A DNA stretch of 64,000 nucleotides from an uncultured Comamonadaceae bacterium (lineage in GTDB: Bacteria; Pseudomonadota; Gammaproteobacteria; Burkholderiales; Burkholderiaceae): positions 1 through 64,000 of the forward strand of contig CAMLSD010000001.1 in the NCBI GenBank assembly GCA_946482595.1. Reading direction: 5' to 3'. Shown here in pieces: positions 1 to 8,289 of the stretch. A program made the translations under genes and the position numbers. The notes beneath the pieces are model-generated. The model worked only from the letters and a program-made list of their open reading frames with translations. It was not told the origin of the DNA and did no database searches. How positions within the stretch are numbered: the first letter of the stretch is position 1; every line of letters begins with the position of its first letter.

Positions 1-2
1 AG

Positions 3-557
3 AGCAAGAAGGCCGTCACCATCAAGAGCCACCACAACGTGGGCGGCCTGCCCGAACAACTGGGCCTCAAGCTGCTGGAACCCCTGCGTGACCTCTTCAA
101 GGACGAAGTGCGCGAGCTGGGCGTGGCCCTGGGACTGCCGCACGAGATGGTCTACCGCCATCCCTTCCCGGGCCCTGGCCTGGGCGTGCGCATCCTGGGC
201 GAGGTCAAGAAGGAATACGCCGACCTCCTGCGCCGCGCCGACGCCATCTTCATCGAAGAGCTGCGCAACTACCGCGACGAGGCCACCGGCAAGTCCTGGT
301 ACGACCTCACCAGCCAGGCCTTCACCGTCTTCCTGCCGGTCAAGAGCGTGGGCGTGATGGGCGACGGCCGCACCTACGACTACGTCGTGGCCCTGCGCGC
401 CGTGCAGACCAGCGACTTCATGACTGCCGACTGGGCCGAGCTGCCCTACGCGCTGCTCAAGAAGGTCTCAGGCCGCATCATCAACGAGGTGCGGGGCATC
501 AACCGCGTGACCTACGACGTGTCGAGCAAGCCGCCGGCGACGATTGAGTGGGAGTGA
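3..557 (+). CDS. guaA: GMP synthase (glutamine-hydrolysing), C-terminal part
   Basis: GuaA aminates XMP to GMP in the cytoplasm, the last step of guanine nucleotide synthesis. Only the C-terminal third is present: the reading frame is already open at base 3 and the 5' end lies outside the window. What remains is the end of the ATP-pyrophosphatase part ([12 protein letters not shown]) and the dimerisation domain, with the family signatures [13 protein letters not shown] and the C-terminal [14 protein letters not shown]. The family ends with exactly this glutamate-rich tail, so the 3' end is intact. No gene follows on the same strand for 440 bases, so this is probably the end of a transcription unit (guaB-guaA in many Burkholderiales). 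Confidence 0.97.
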   Translation, partial: SKKAVTIKSHHNVGGLPEQLGLKLLEPLRDLFKDEVRELGVALGLPHEMVYRHPFPGPGLGVRILGEVKKEYADLLRRADAIFIEELRNYRDEATGKSWYDLTSQAFTVFLPVKSVGVMGDGRTYDYVVALRAVQTSDFMTADWAELPYALLKKVSGRIINEVRGINRVTYDVSSKPPATIEWE

Positions 558-997
558 GCCGGGCTCGGCCCGCTCCAGCCCGCGTGTGAAGGTATCGGCG
601 GCGCCCGGCATCGGCTGGCGTGAGGCTGGTCGTGTGCTCGTGCACGTTCAGTCCGACACACCCCATGCGGGCAGCATTCGGGGCACATCGTCGCGCAAAT
701 CTGCAACGAGCAGAACGAAGTGCGTGAGTGGGCCCCGGCCATCCAGATGGCTGCTCTTCTCCGTCGAATTCACCGTCAAGAAGTGGGAGCCCATCGAGCC
801 GGCGGTTGGCGAGGGCGCTGCCTGTCTTCTGGGCGTGCTCGAGGGCTTGGAGAATGCGCCAAACTAGTTCAGAATCGTTTTTGAACGGGTGTGACGTTTT
901 CTAATCGTTTTGAGGCGTCTGCAATCCACTTTGCATGAGCGATCCGCCTGCATCATTATTTTTGAGCAGGTAGAAGCTGCTTTTCAGGAGATGCCTC
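558..997. other. Gene-free interval between guaA and the Fic gene
   Basis: This 440-base stretch holds no convincing gene. Open frames exist on both strands, but their translations are Arg/Ser/Cys-rich low-complexity products typical of out-of-frame GC-rich DNA. The last 130 bases are clearly less GC-rich than the flanks and probably hold the promoter of the Fic gene. A direct repeat (see 873-913) lies in that part. No terminator with a U-run is visible after guaA. Confidence 0.6.
873..913. repeat. Two direct copies of AATCGTTTT(T)GA upstream of the Fic gene
   Basis: AATCGTTTTTTGA-like copies begin at 873 and 903, exactly 30 bases apart, with a T-rich stretch between them. They sit about 85-125 bases before the Fic start codon. 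The spacing of nearly three helical turns would suit a regulator binding one face of the DNA, but no known box matches. This is seen in the sequence; function is inference. Confidence 0.35.
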
Positions 998-2611
998 ATG
1001 GCTGATCTGCCCGCAGAGACGATCGGCGCCGCCTGGTTGGCGCGTACCTATGGCGTGAAGTCGCTCGGTCGTCCGCCTGTGACGAGCCAACTGGGAGGTC
1101 GGCGCGCCACAAGGGTCGACGAGGGGTTCCGGCTGGAAACCTTTACGGAGGCGATGCGCCCACCCGCCGATCCGGCCGCGCACCTGCAGTTTCATCTGCG
1201 GCATGAGGTCCCCCATCTGGAGTTCCTGGCCCGCCTCTTCGAGCAGACCGGGCCTGGCTTTGTCCAGGCCTGGGTCATGAGCGAACCCACGGGGCAGTAC
1301 GCCCGCAGGGCGGCCTTCCTGTACGAGTGGCTGACGGGACAGACGCTGGAGGTGCCGGAACGTCTGGGCGGCAACTATGTCGATGCCATTGACAGTGCCA
1401 AGCTGGTCGCTGCTTCCACCAACCGGGTCGTCAAGGTGCAGCGTTGGCGAGTGAACGACAACCTGCCTGGCACGCGGCACTTCTGTCCCTTGGTCGTCAA
1501 GACCGACGCCGTGACCCGGGCCTGCGGCCTGGATGTGCCGCACCTGTTCGGAGCGTTGAAGGCTGAGTTTGGCGAAGACCTGCTGATGCGGGCGGCGGTG
1601 TGGATGACCCTTCGGGAGAGCAAGGCGAGCTTTGCCATCGAAGGCGAAGCTGACCGGGTAGGGCGCGTGCAGCGTTTTGCGGACGTGATGGCACGGCGTA
1701 CCGGTCAGGGCGAGCTTCCATTGAGTGATGCGGTCCTGGCCGAGTTGCAGCAGGAGATCCTGGGCGACCGGACAACAATCACACGTTTCGGCGTGCGCCA
1801 GTCGCCCGTGTTCGTTGGCGAGACGGTTCGGTACCAGGAGGTCGTGCACTACGTGGCGCCTCCGGCCGGGGAAGTCGCCGCCATGCTCGATGGGCTGCGC
1901 GTGTTCCTCGAGAAAACGGAAGGCCAGTCGTCCACGATGCGCAGCGCGGTAGCGGCCTTTGGCTTCGTCTACATCCACCCGCTGGCCGACGGCAACGGGC
2001 GCGTGCATCGGTTCCTGGTCAATGATGTCCTGCGACGTGACGGCGTGATCCCGGACCCCGTGATCCTGCCCATATCGGCAGTCATCACGGACGACGTGGG
2101 CGAGCGGCGAGGCTACGAACAAGTACTGGATCTGGTGTCCAGGCCCTTGGTTCAGGCCGTTCGTGACCAGGTCGTGTTCGAGTCTGTGCAAACCACCTAC
2201 CCGGACGGCGTGGTGTCGAACTTCGCTTTTTCTGGTGCGCAACAGGCCAGGCCTCTGTGGCGCTATCCCGATCTGGGGCCGCATGTGGCGTTCCTGTCCA
2301 ACATCATCGGCCGAACCTTGACGGAGCAGATGCGTGAGGAGTCGCGCTATCTGCGCCGCCATGCGCGGGCGCGTGTGGCGCTGAAGGAGGTGGTCGAGAT
2401 GCCTGACCCGCAGGCAGACAGAGTGCTGCGCTCGCTTGAGCAGAACCGCGGTGAACTCAGCCATGTGCTTGCCAAGGAGATGCCGGTGTTGCTGCAGCCC
2501 GGGGTGTGGGCGGAGATCGTCCGTGTCGTTTCTCAGGTCGTTCAGGAGGGCGGCACTGCGGACGGTGCTGCGGTCGATCGCTATCGTCCGGAAGCACCTG
2601 CGGGGCGCTGA
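998..2611 (+). CDS. Fic family protein with N-terminal inhibitory motif (class II type)
   Basis: Fic proteins transfer AMP or another nucleotide-derived group to Ser/Thr/Tyr of target proteins. The catalytic loop HPLADGNGR is at residues 327-335 (consensus HPFxxGNGR), with the active-site His327 and the anion-binding GNGR intact. An auto-inhibitory motif S211-FAI-E215-G216, matching [S/T]xxxE[G/N], lies in the N-terminal half, so this is a self-inhibited class II enzyme and no separate antitoxin gene is needed or seen. At 537 residues it is longer than a minimal Fic protein; residues 1-190 and 400-537 are extra and unrecognised. The ATG at 998 has AGGAG at 986-990; the ATG at 991 runs into a stop at once. 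The gene stands alone, with no partner on the same strand. Confidence 0.9.
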   Translation: MADLPAETIGAAWLARTYGVKSLGRPPVTSQLGGRRATRVDEGFRLETFTEAMRPPADPAAHLQFHLRHEVPHLEFLARLFEQTGPGFVQAWVMSEPTGQYARRAAFLYEWLTGQTLEVPERLGGNYVDAIDSAKLVAASTNRVVKVQRWRVNDNLPGTRHFCPLVVKTDAVTRACGLDVPHLFGALKAEFGEDLLMRAAVWMTLRESKASFAIEGEADRVGRVQRFADVMARRTGQGELPLSDAVLAELQQEILGDRTTITRFGVRQSPVFVGETVRYQEVVHYVAPPAGEVAAMLDGLRVFLEKTEGQSSTMRSAVAAFGFVYIHPLADGNGRVHRFLVNDVLRRDGVIPDPVILPISAVITDDVGERRGYEQVLDLVSRPLVQAVRDQVVFESVQTTYPDGVVSNFAFSGAQQARPLWRYPDLGPHVAFLSNIIGRTLTEQMREESRYLRRHARARVALKEVVEMPDPQADRVLRSLEQNRGELSHVLAKEMPVLLQPGVWAEIVRVVSQVVQEGGTADGAAVDRYRPEAPAGR

Positions 2612-2720
2612 GGGTTGGGTCGGCGACGACAGCCCATTGCAGTACCCGCCATGGGAGGGTGCGGTTGCGCTGACGCCACGGGAAGATGAGAAGCTGGAGC
2701 CATCGCGATGGTTCGCGATG

Positions 2721-3218
2721 TCACATTGGCCCACGGGGCTGCAGATAGATCGCGTTGCCTTGCGAGGGTGATGCGGGGCGTACCTCCAGCACCGCTGCTT
2801 GCCGCGGCAGTCTCAGCACACCCGAGTGCGTCAGGAAGTGCCCGTTGCGACGCGCATGTCGCACGTAGCGGGCACGCTGCTTGCCTTCGTCGAGGAACAC
2901 CAGGAGGAACTCAGCTTCTGGCACGCCTGCCGGGACATCTTCCATGCAGTGCGGCGCCAGTGCGCCCAGGTCTTCGCACACGGCCTTCCCGGTGGTGTAG
3001 GGCGTGTAGACGCGCACCTGGGTCCAGGCAAAGTCTGCCGCCTTGGTCATGTCCACGACCCCGGTTTCGCGTGCTTGCCGGCCGATGTGCTCGGACACCG
3101 CGGACCCGCCACATGCAACCAGCACCGCCACAACGCTCAGCAGCGCGAGCAGTGGCAATAGACGCCTTCCTCTCGGGGTGGCCAGGGCAGGGCGCGCGGA
3201 GCGGGCCCTATCGTTCAT
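2721..3218 (-). CDS. Hypothetical lipoprotein
   Basis: 165 residues. An Arg-rich N-terminus (about residues 1-19) and a hydrophobic stretch (LLPLLALLSVVAVLVAC) end in a lipobox LVAC, so the protein is predicted to be lipidated on this Cys and held in an envelope membrane. The rest is a small soluble domain with an LVFLDEGKQRARYVRHA segment; I do not recognise a family. Its start overlaps the stop of the next gene upstream (3208-3582) by 11 bases, so the two lipoproteins form a translationally coupled pair. Its 3' end faces that of the Fic gene. Confidence 0.65.
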   Translation of the reverse strand: MNDRARSARPALATPRGRRLLPLLALLSVVAVLVACGGSAVSEHIGRQARETGVVDMTKAADFAWTQVRVYTPYTTGKAVCEDLGALAPHCMEDVPAGVPEAEFLLVFLDEGKQRARYVRHARRNGHFLTHSGVLRLPRQAAVLEVRPASPSQGNAIYLQPRGPM

Positions 3219-3582
3219 GTTCCGCCCCCAGCATCGAATGCAGCTCCCGGCTCTCTTGTGCGGTCAGGCTGCGCTGATGCTGGCCCACGATCAGCACGTT
3301 GCGCATGAGGTTCACACGTGAAAACGTGCCGTCGCCGTGTGTGACTGAAATCAGGATCCCGGGGCCGTAGGTGGCCGTGACGGGGTGCCACCCCCAGCGG
3401 TGCTCCTGCAGCCATGCAGACAGCCGAGCGATGTGTTCAGGCGAAAGGGGCTGCGCTGTGCCTTGTGGTTGGCCATTCCGGTGCGTCATGACAGCCGAGG
3501 CCATCGGGGGAAAGCTTGCGAAGCACGCGGCCAGCGACAGGCACAGCGCGGCGATGGCGGCGATACGAAGGAACCGATGCAT
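3208..3582 (-). CDS. Small hypothetical lipoprotein
   Basis: 124 residues from the ATG at 3582. An open frame extends upstream to 3687, but the signal sequence (MHRFLRIAAIAALCLSLAAC) begins only here, which fixes the start. The lipobox is LAAC. The mature part is short and contains HIARLSAWLQEHRWGWHPVTATYGPGILISVTHGDG. This looks like a small all-beta envelope domain; no family is recognised. The stop overlaps the next lipoprotein gene by 11 bases, suggesting the two products work together. Both have ordinary GC-rich codon use. Confidence 0.65.
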   Translation of the reverse strand: MHRFLRIAAIAALCLSLAACFASFPPMASAVMTHRNGQPQGTAQPLSPEHIARLSAWLQEHRWGWHPVTATYGPGILISVTHGDGTFSRVNLMRNVLIVGQHQRSLTAQESRELHSMLGAEHER

Positions 3583-3689
3583 GTGAGCTCTATGTCCGTC
3601 GGGCAGGTGCGGTCGCTGCAGAGTATCCGCGACGAACGCAGGTTTGGCGCAGGCCGGGGCGCAGCCGAGAGGCGCGATTGCCCACATTG

Positions 3690-4613
3690 TCAGCTGCGGA
3701 CCGTCACCGGTGCCCGGCTGCCGACCACATCCGCCACCCAGTCGACAAACACGCGCAGCTTGGCGCTGACATACCGGTTCGGCGGATACGCGAGGAACAG
3801 CGGCATCGGGTCGAAGTGCCAGTCCTCGAGCACCGGCGTCAGCTCGCCGCGTGCCGTGTGTTCGTCTGCCATGTAGGTGGGCAGACTCAACACCCCCAGG
3901 CCGGCAAGGCCGGCCGCCAGGTAGGCATTGCCGTCGTCGAACGCCACCACGTGGCGACCCTGCACGGTGAGGCGTTCGTAGTCGCCGCGCTGCAGGGTGT
4001 AGGGCAGCACGCGGCCGGTGCGCGTGCTGAAGAAGCCCACGATGCGGTGGTGCGAGTCCTGCAGGTCCATGGGGTGCGCGGGTGTGCCGTGGTGCTGCAC
4101 GTAGCCCGGAGATGCGTAAGCCCCGATCTGCAGCTCGCCCACACGGCGCGCGATCAGTGAGGTGTCCGCGATCTCGCCACCCCGCACCACACAGTCCACG
4201 CTGTCGCCGATCAAGTCCACCATGCGGTCACTCACGCCCATGTCGATCTGGATGTCGGGGTACTTCGCGTGGAATGCAGGCAGCGCAGGCACGAGCACAA
4301 AGCGCGCCAGCGGGCTGGGCACGTCCACACGCAGGCGTCCGCGAGGCGAGGCCTTGGCGCTGGACAGGCTGGTCTCGGCGTCGTCCAGCTCGGCCAGCAG
4401 GCGCACCACGCGTTCGTAATAGGCGGCGCCGTCGGCCGTCACCTGCACCTTGCGTGTGGTGCGATTGAGCAGCTTCACGCGCAGGTGTGCTTCAAGCTGC
4501 TTGATGATCTGGGTCACGCTGGTCTTGTTCAGACGCAGGGTTTCGGCCGCCTTGGTGAAGCTGCCGGTCTCCACCACGCGTGCAAACGCCTGCATGGCGT
4601 CGAATCGGTCCAT
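3690..4613 (-). CDS. LysR-family transcriptional regulator (CrgA type)
   Basis: 307 residues, the usual LysR length. The N-terminal winged helix-turn-helix (MDRFDAMQAFARVVETGSFTKAAETL... to about residue 60) and the RTTRKVQVTADG segment are typical of the CrgA/AaeR subgroup, followed by a linker helix and a complete effector-binding domain with PLFLAYPPNRYVSAKLRVFVDWV near the end. The gene is divergent from the Rid-family gene starting at 4742, the classic arrangement for a LysR protein regulating its neighbour and itself. A perfect inverted repeat lies in the intervening space (4637-4655). The ligand cannot be told from sequence. Confidence 0.92.
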   Translation of the reverse strand: MDRFDAMQAFARVVETGSFTKAAETLRLNKTSVTQIIKQLEAHLRVKLLNRTTRKVQVTADGAAYYERVVRLLAELDDAETSLSSAKASPRGRLRVDVPSPLARFVLVPALPAFHAKYPDIQIDMGVSDRMVDLIGDSVDCVVRGGEIADTSLIARRVGELQIGAYASPGYVQHHGTPAHPMDLQDSHHRIVGFFSTRTGRVLPYTLQRGDYERLTVQGRHVVAFDDGNAYLAAGLAGLGVLSLPTYMADEHTARGELTPVLEDWHFDPMPLFLAYPPNRYVSAKLRVFVDWVADVVGSRAPVTVRS

Positions 4614-4636
4614 AGGTTTGCTTCAGGCCGGTTGAT

Positions 4637-4655
4637 TGTTTGGATCTGGCAAACA
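4637..4655. promoter_or_regulatory. Candidate LysR operator between lysR and the Rid-family gene
   Basis: Perfect inverted repeat TGTTTG-N7-CAAACA in the 128-base divergent intergenic region, 24 bases from the lysR start codon. LysR proteins bind inverted repeats of this size (T-N11-A class). Assignment to the adjacent regulator is inference from position. Confidence 0.6.
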
Positions 4656-4741
4656 GTGATTGTGGGTCTGGTGCGTTGATCGACGCGTGTGCCGTTCCTA
4701 GACTGGCTTGCATGACACCACATCTTTCTGAAACCCGCCCC

Positions 4742-5137
4742 ATGAACCATCCTCGAGACGTCATCTTCCCCGCGGGCCGCCAGGCGCTCTACCAGCGCAA
4801 CCGCTATTCACCGGCCATCCGCTCGAACGGCTTTCTGTTCGTCTCGGGCCAGGTCGGCAGCCGGCCCGACGGTTCGCCCGAGCCCGACCTGCCCACGCAG
4901 GTGCACCTCGCCTTTCAGAACCTCAACGACATCCTCGAGGCGGCGGGCTGCAGCTTCAGCGATGTGATCGACGTGACCGTGTTCATGGTCAATCCCGAGC
5001 AGACCTTCGAGGTGGCGTGGCCCGTGGTGCAGGCGCACTGGGGCGATGCGCCGCACCCCACGCTCACCGGCGTGGGTGTCACCTGGCTGTATGGCTTCCA
5101 GTTCGAGATCAAGGTGATCGCCAGGCTGCCTGGGTGA
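4742..5137 (+). CDS. Rid-family (YjgF/YER057c/UK114) protein
   Basis: 131 residues from the ATG at 4742; in-frame ATGs at 4712 and upstream would add residues before the conserved fold. The Rid core is present: SPAIRSNGFLFVSGQVG, the central FQNLNDILEAAGCSFSDVIDVTVFM, and a C-terminal FEIKVIARLPG. True RidA deaminates the enamine/imine products of PLP enzymes using a conserved Arg in the HPAR-type segment. Here that segment reads HPTLTGVGVTWL, without the Arg, so this is more likely one of the Rid subgroups without that deaminase activity. It is divergent from a LysR gene and probably its target; the 3' end is two bases from a convergent lysR gene. Confidence 0.8.
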   Translation: MNHPRDVIFPAGRQALYQRNRYSPAIRSNGFLFVSGQVGSRPDGSPEPDLPTQVHLAFQNLNDILEAAGCSFSDVIDVTVFMVNPEQTFEVAWPVVQAHWGDAPHPTLTGVGVTWLYGFQFEIKVIARLPG

Positions 5138-5139
5138 GT

Positions 5140-5850
5140 TCAAACCGGCCAGGGTCGGACGCGAAACGACTCGACCAGGAAGTCGATCAGGGCGCGCACG
5201 CGCGGCGTCACCTTCACGCTGACCGGGCCCTGGGGGCCGTCGAAGTCCCACTGTTCACCGGTGGCCATCAGGGAGTACGAGATGACCGCATGTTGCCCGA
5301 GTTCGCCGGGGTGCTGCGGCGTGCCGTGGAGCCGCAGGTACTCGGGGGATGCGCACAGCATGAGGCGCGTGGTCGTGAGCTGGCGGCTCACCAGCGAAGA
5401 GGCCTGCAGCCGGGCGATCCGCACCGCCAGGTCATAGCCCTCCTCGACGAGATCCACCTGCCGGTCCGACAGCGTGACGTCCAGCGTGACTTTCGGGTGA
5501 CGGGCCATGAAGGCCGGCCACAGCGGTGCCAGGTGCAGCAGGCCGAAGGTGACCGGCACGTTGATGCGCATCTGGCCGATCGCCTCGCCGGCATGTGCGC
5601 TCAACTCGGCCTCGGCTTCGGCCACCCCGTCAAGCAGCTGCGTGCATCGCTCGTGAAAGATCTCACCCTCCGGCGTGAGGGACAGCCTGCGTGTGGTGCG
5701 ATGCAGCAGCCGGGCGCCCAGTCGGGACTCGAGTTCACTGACCAGGCGCGAGACGGCGGTCTTGGACAGGTGCAGTGCATCGGCAGCCCGAACGAAACTG
5801 CCCATGTCGACCACCGTGACGAAGGCGCGCATTTCCTGAAACTTGTCCAT
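5140..5850 (-). CDS. LysR-family regulator with an apparent internal deletion
   Basis: 236 residues against about 300 for the family. The DNA-binding part is complete (MDKFQEMRAFVTVVDMGSF..., helix-turn-helix to about residue 60, RTTRRLSLTPEG). The effector domain is normal up to QWDFDGPQGPVSVKVTPR (about residue 216) and then jumps directly to VRALIDFLVESFR, which in relatives is the final helix. Some 60 residues that usually lie between these two points (return from subdomain 2 to subdomain 1) are missing, with the frame kept. The junction is in a short CGCGCGTGCGCG tract. It may still bind DNA but is unlikely to sense a ligand normally. No obvious target is adjacent. Confidence 0.8.
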   Translation of the reverse strand: MDKFQEMRAFVTVVDMGSFVRAADALHLSKTAVSRLVSELESRLGARLLHRTTRRLSLTPEGEIFHERCTQLLDGVAEAEAELSAHAGEAIGQMRINVPVTFGLLHLAPLWPAFMARHPKVTLDVTLSDRQVDLVEEGYDLAVRIARLQASSLVSRQLTTTRLMLCASPEYLRLHGTPQHPGELGQHAVISYSLMATGEQWDFDGPQGPVSVKVTPRVRALIDFLVESFRVRPWPV

Positions 5851-5916
5851 GGCGCGATTGTGGATCTGAACAGGACAGTCGATGCCCTGGCGACCGGTTC
5901 ATCCAGATCAGTGGTA

Positions 5917-5939
5917 CGCCCCGCGGTCGGTGCGGGGCG
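5917..5939 (-). terminator. Hairpin downstream of feoB
   Basis: Perfect 8-bp stem CGCCCCGC / GCGGGGCG with a 7-base loop, starting 10 bases after the feoB stop codon in the direction of transcription. No U-run follows, so termination may need Rho or be partial. It separates feoB from the lysR gene at 5140-5850. Confidence 0.5.
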
Positions 5940-5948
5940 GCAGGGGGC

Positions 5949-7850
5949 TCAGGCCAGCACCCAGGCCGACAGGCGATAGGTGATGAACGCTGCGCCGTAG
6001 GCCAGCGCGAACAGGACGGTGGCGGTGGTCAGCGCCCAGCGCATGCCGGCTTCACGGCGGATGGTGGCCAGCGTGGCCAGGCACATTGGCGCAAAGACGT
6101 ACCAGGCCAGCAACGACAGTGCGGTCGGCAATGTCCAGGTGCTGGCGAGGGTGGTCGACAGCGCCGCTGCGCTGCCATCAGCCGTTGCCGACAGGGCATA
6201 CACGGTGCCCAGCGCGCTGACGGCCACCTCGCGTGCAGCAAGACCCGGGATCAGCGCGATGCTGATCTGCCAGTTGAACCCGATGGGCTCGAAGATCACC
6301 GCAAGCGCACGGCCGAGCATGCCCGCCAGGCTGTATTCGATCGCCGCCCCGCTGGCGCCTGCCGGCGGGGCCGGGTAGCTGGCCAGGAACCACATCAGCA
6401 CGGTCAGGGCCAGGATGATGCCGCCCACCCGTTGCAGGAAGATCCTTGCGCGCTGCCACAGGCCGATCCCCACGTTGCGCAGGCGTGGCCAGTGGTAGCG
6501 CGGCAGTTCCATCATGAGCAGTCGTGGCTGGCCTTGCGATGTCAGCCGCTTCATCACCCACGCGACGGCCATCGCGCCCAGCACGCCGGCAAGGTAGAGA
6601 CCGGACAACACCAGCCCCTGCAGTTCGAGACCACCCCAGGTCTGGCGGTGCGGCACGAACGCGCCGATCAGCAGGGCGTACACCGGCAGTCGGGCCGAGC
6701 AGGTCATCAGCGGCGCCAGCAGGATGGTGACGCGCCGGTCCCGCGCGTCAGGCACGGTGCGCGCAGCCAGGATGCCGGGGATGGCGCAGGCATAGCTCGA
6801 CAGCAGTGGAATGAAGGACCGGCCGGACAGCCCCAGTCCCCCCATCAGGCGATCGAGCAGGAAGGCGGCTCGAGGCAGGTAGCCGGACTCTTCCAGCACG
6901 AGGATGAAAAAGAACAGGATGAGGATCTGCGGCAGGAAGACCAGCACCCCACCCGCGCCGGCGATCAGGCCGTCCACCGTCAGGCTGCGCAGGGCGCCCG
7001 CGGGCAGCAAGGCGGTGGCCGTCTCGGCGGCCCACGACGTGGCGGCCTCGATCCAGCTCATCGGCCATTCGGCCCAGGCAAACACGGCCTGGAACACGAA
7101 AAACAGCAACGCGGCAAGGATCGTCGGGCCGATCACCGGGTGCAGCACCACCTGATCGATGCGGTCGCTGATCGTGTTCGGGACAGCCGCATCGAGCCCC
7201 AGGCGTTGCAGGATGTCGGCCACGATCTCATGGTCGCCGCGCGGGTCGTGCGCGGGCGTCAGTTGTGCTGGCGGCACGGCCAACGTGGCCGGGCGCTGCC
7301 AGACCTCGGGTCGGTCCAGCAGTTCGCGCAGCGACTGTGCGCCGGTGGGCTGGACGGCCACGGTGCGCACCACCGGCACACCCAGGGCGAGGGCAAGCGC
7401 CTCGGTGTCGATCACCAGGCCTTGCCGTTCGGCAACGTCGGCCATGTTCAGCGCCACGACACAGGGCAGGCCCAGCCGCATGACGCCCAGCACGAGGCGC
7501 AGGTTGCGGCGCAGATTGGTGGCATCGACCACGCAGACGACCAGGTCGGGACGGCGTTCACCAGCGGCACGTCCACGCAGCACGTCGGCCGTGACGGACT
7601 CGTCCGCAGAGCGAGGGTGCAGGCTGTACAGACCCGGCAGGTCGAGCAGTCGCAGCGCCCGGCCGCGGGCGCTGTTCAGCCGGCCCTCCTTGCGTTCAAC
7701 GGTCACGCCGGCATAGTTGGCCACCTTCTGGTGGCTGCCGGTCAGCCGGTTGAACAAGGCGGTCTTGCCACAGTTGGGATGACCCACCAGGGCAATCAGC
7801 GGCCCGCCACGATGCACATGGACGACGGCCTCATGCATGGCGCGCACCAT
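5949..7850 (-). CDS. feoB: Ferrous iron transporter FeoB
   Basis: FeoB imports Fe2+ across the inner membrane. The 633 residues begin with a G-protein domain: G1 GHPNCGKTALF (about 22-32), G2 YAGVTVERKEG, G3 DLPGLYSL, G4 ALNMAD. Then come a GDI-like helical part and a membrane domain with two Gate segments (for example SYACAIPGILAARTVPDARDRR and AREVAVSALGTVYALS) and about nine hydrophobic helices. It is shorter than the 770-residue E. coli protein but within the range of short FeoB forms. The ATG at 7850 is preceded by a GAAGG ribosome site and overlaps feoA by 20 bases, so the two are coupled. Confidence 0.96.
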   Translation of the reverse strand: MVRAMHEAVVHVHRGGPLIALVGHPNCGKTALFNRLTGSHQKVANYAGVTVERKEGRLNSARGRALRLLDLPGLYSLHPRSADESVTADVLRGRAAGERRPDLVVCVVDATNLRRNLRLVLGVMRLGLPCVVALNMADVAERQGLVIDTEALALALGVPVVRTVAVQPTGAQSLRELLDRPEVWQRPATLAVPPAQLTPAHDPRGDHEIVADILQRLGLDAAVPNTISDRIDQVVLHPVIGPTILAALLFFVFQAVFAWAEWPMSWIEAATSWAAETATALLPAGALRSLTVDGLIAGAGGVLVFLPQILILFFFILVLEESGYLPRAAFLLDRLMGGLGLSGRSFIPLLSSYACAIPGILAARTVPDARDRRVTILLAPLMTCSARLPVYALLIGAFVPHRQTWGGLELQGLVLSGLYLAGVLGAMAVAWVMKRLTSQGQPRLLMMELPRYHWPRLRNVGIGLWQRARIFLQRVGGIILALTVLMWFLASYPAPPAGASGAAIEYSLAGMLGRALAVIFEPIGFNWQISIALIPGLAAREVAVSALGTVYALSATADGSAAALSTTLASTWTLPTALSLLAWYVFAPMCLATLATIRREAGMRWALTTATVLFALAYGAAFITYRLSAWVLA

Positions 7851-8226
7851 GTGCCTGACCTTCTGTCACCGCGGCAACCTCGACGCAGACCGCCTCGGCC
7901 CGACGCAGCGCAAAGGTCGCATCGCCGATGCGCACCACCAGCGGGTCGGCGCCGGGCCAGCCGTGCGCCAGCACACTCACACGCTCGCCGGGCAGAAAGC
8001 CCAGGTCCAGCAGTTGCTGCGCAACGGGTGCGGCTGCGGCCGCCGCGTGGACCTGCACGACCTGCAGGGGCCGATGCAACGCCACCGTGGCCAGCGTCTC
8101 GTACGCGGCTGCCACCCCCGCCCCGGGCCGCTGTGCGCCGGCCGATGCGGGGGCTGCGGTGAATGCGGCCGATGCCGTTACGGCGGGGCCGGGAAACGCC
8201 ACGATGTCACCTCTGTCCTTTGCCAT
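7831..8226 (-). CDS. feoA: FeoA-domain protein (partner of FeoB)
   Basis: FeoA is a small SH3-like cytoplasmic protein needed for FeoB-dependent Fe2+ uptake. The FeoA fold occupies the second half (QLLDLGFLPGERVSVLAHG ... VVRIGDATFALRRAEAVCVEV). The first 45 residues are an Ala/Pro-rich extension with no family match. The start is taken at the ATG at 8226. The open frame reaches an ATG at 8277, but that codon lies inside a 26-base palindrome (8252-8277) that looks like an operator, which favours the inner start. The stop overlaps feoB. The gene follows dabA on the same strand with only a short gap. Confidence 0.85.
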   Translation of the reverse strand: MAKDRGDIVAFPGPAVTASAAFTAAPASAGAQRPGAGVAAAYETLATVALHRPLQVVQVHAAAAAAPVAQQLLDLGFLPGERVSVLAHGWPGADPLVVRIGDATFALRRAEAVCVEVAAVTEGQAHGARHA

Positions 8227-8251
8227 CGGGGCGATTGTCTCAGCAATGCGA

Positions 8252-8277
8252 ATGCGACAAATTCGTATTTGACGCAT
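8252..8277. promoter_or_regulatory. Large palindrome upstream of feoA, candidate iron-responsive operator
   Basis: Inverted repeat with arms ATGCGACAAAT and ATTTGACGCAT around TCGT; ten of eleven pairs match. It lies in the 63-base space between dabA and feoA, in markedly AT-richer sequence than its flanks, and overlaps AATGCGAATGCG just upstream. Position before feoAB suggests Fur control, but the sequence is only distantly like a Fur box; another dimeric repressor is possible. Confidence 0.5.
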
Positions 8278-8289
8278 CCTTGCGCCAGA

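Noticed and set aside
956..2734. Antisense open frame over the Fic gene
   Set aside because: His/Arg/Gln-rich product without start signal; the Fic frame has catalytic and inhibitory motifs and a ribosome site.
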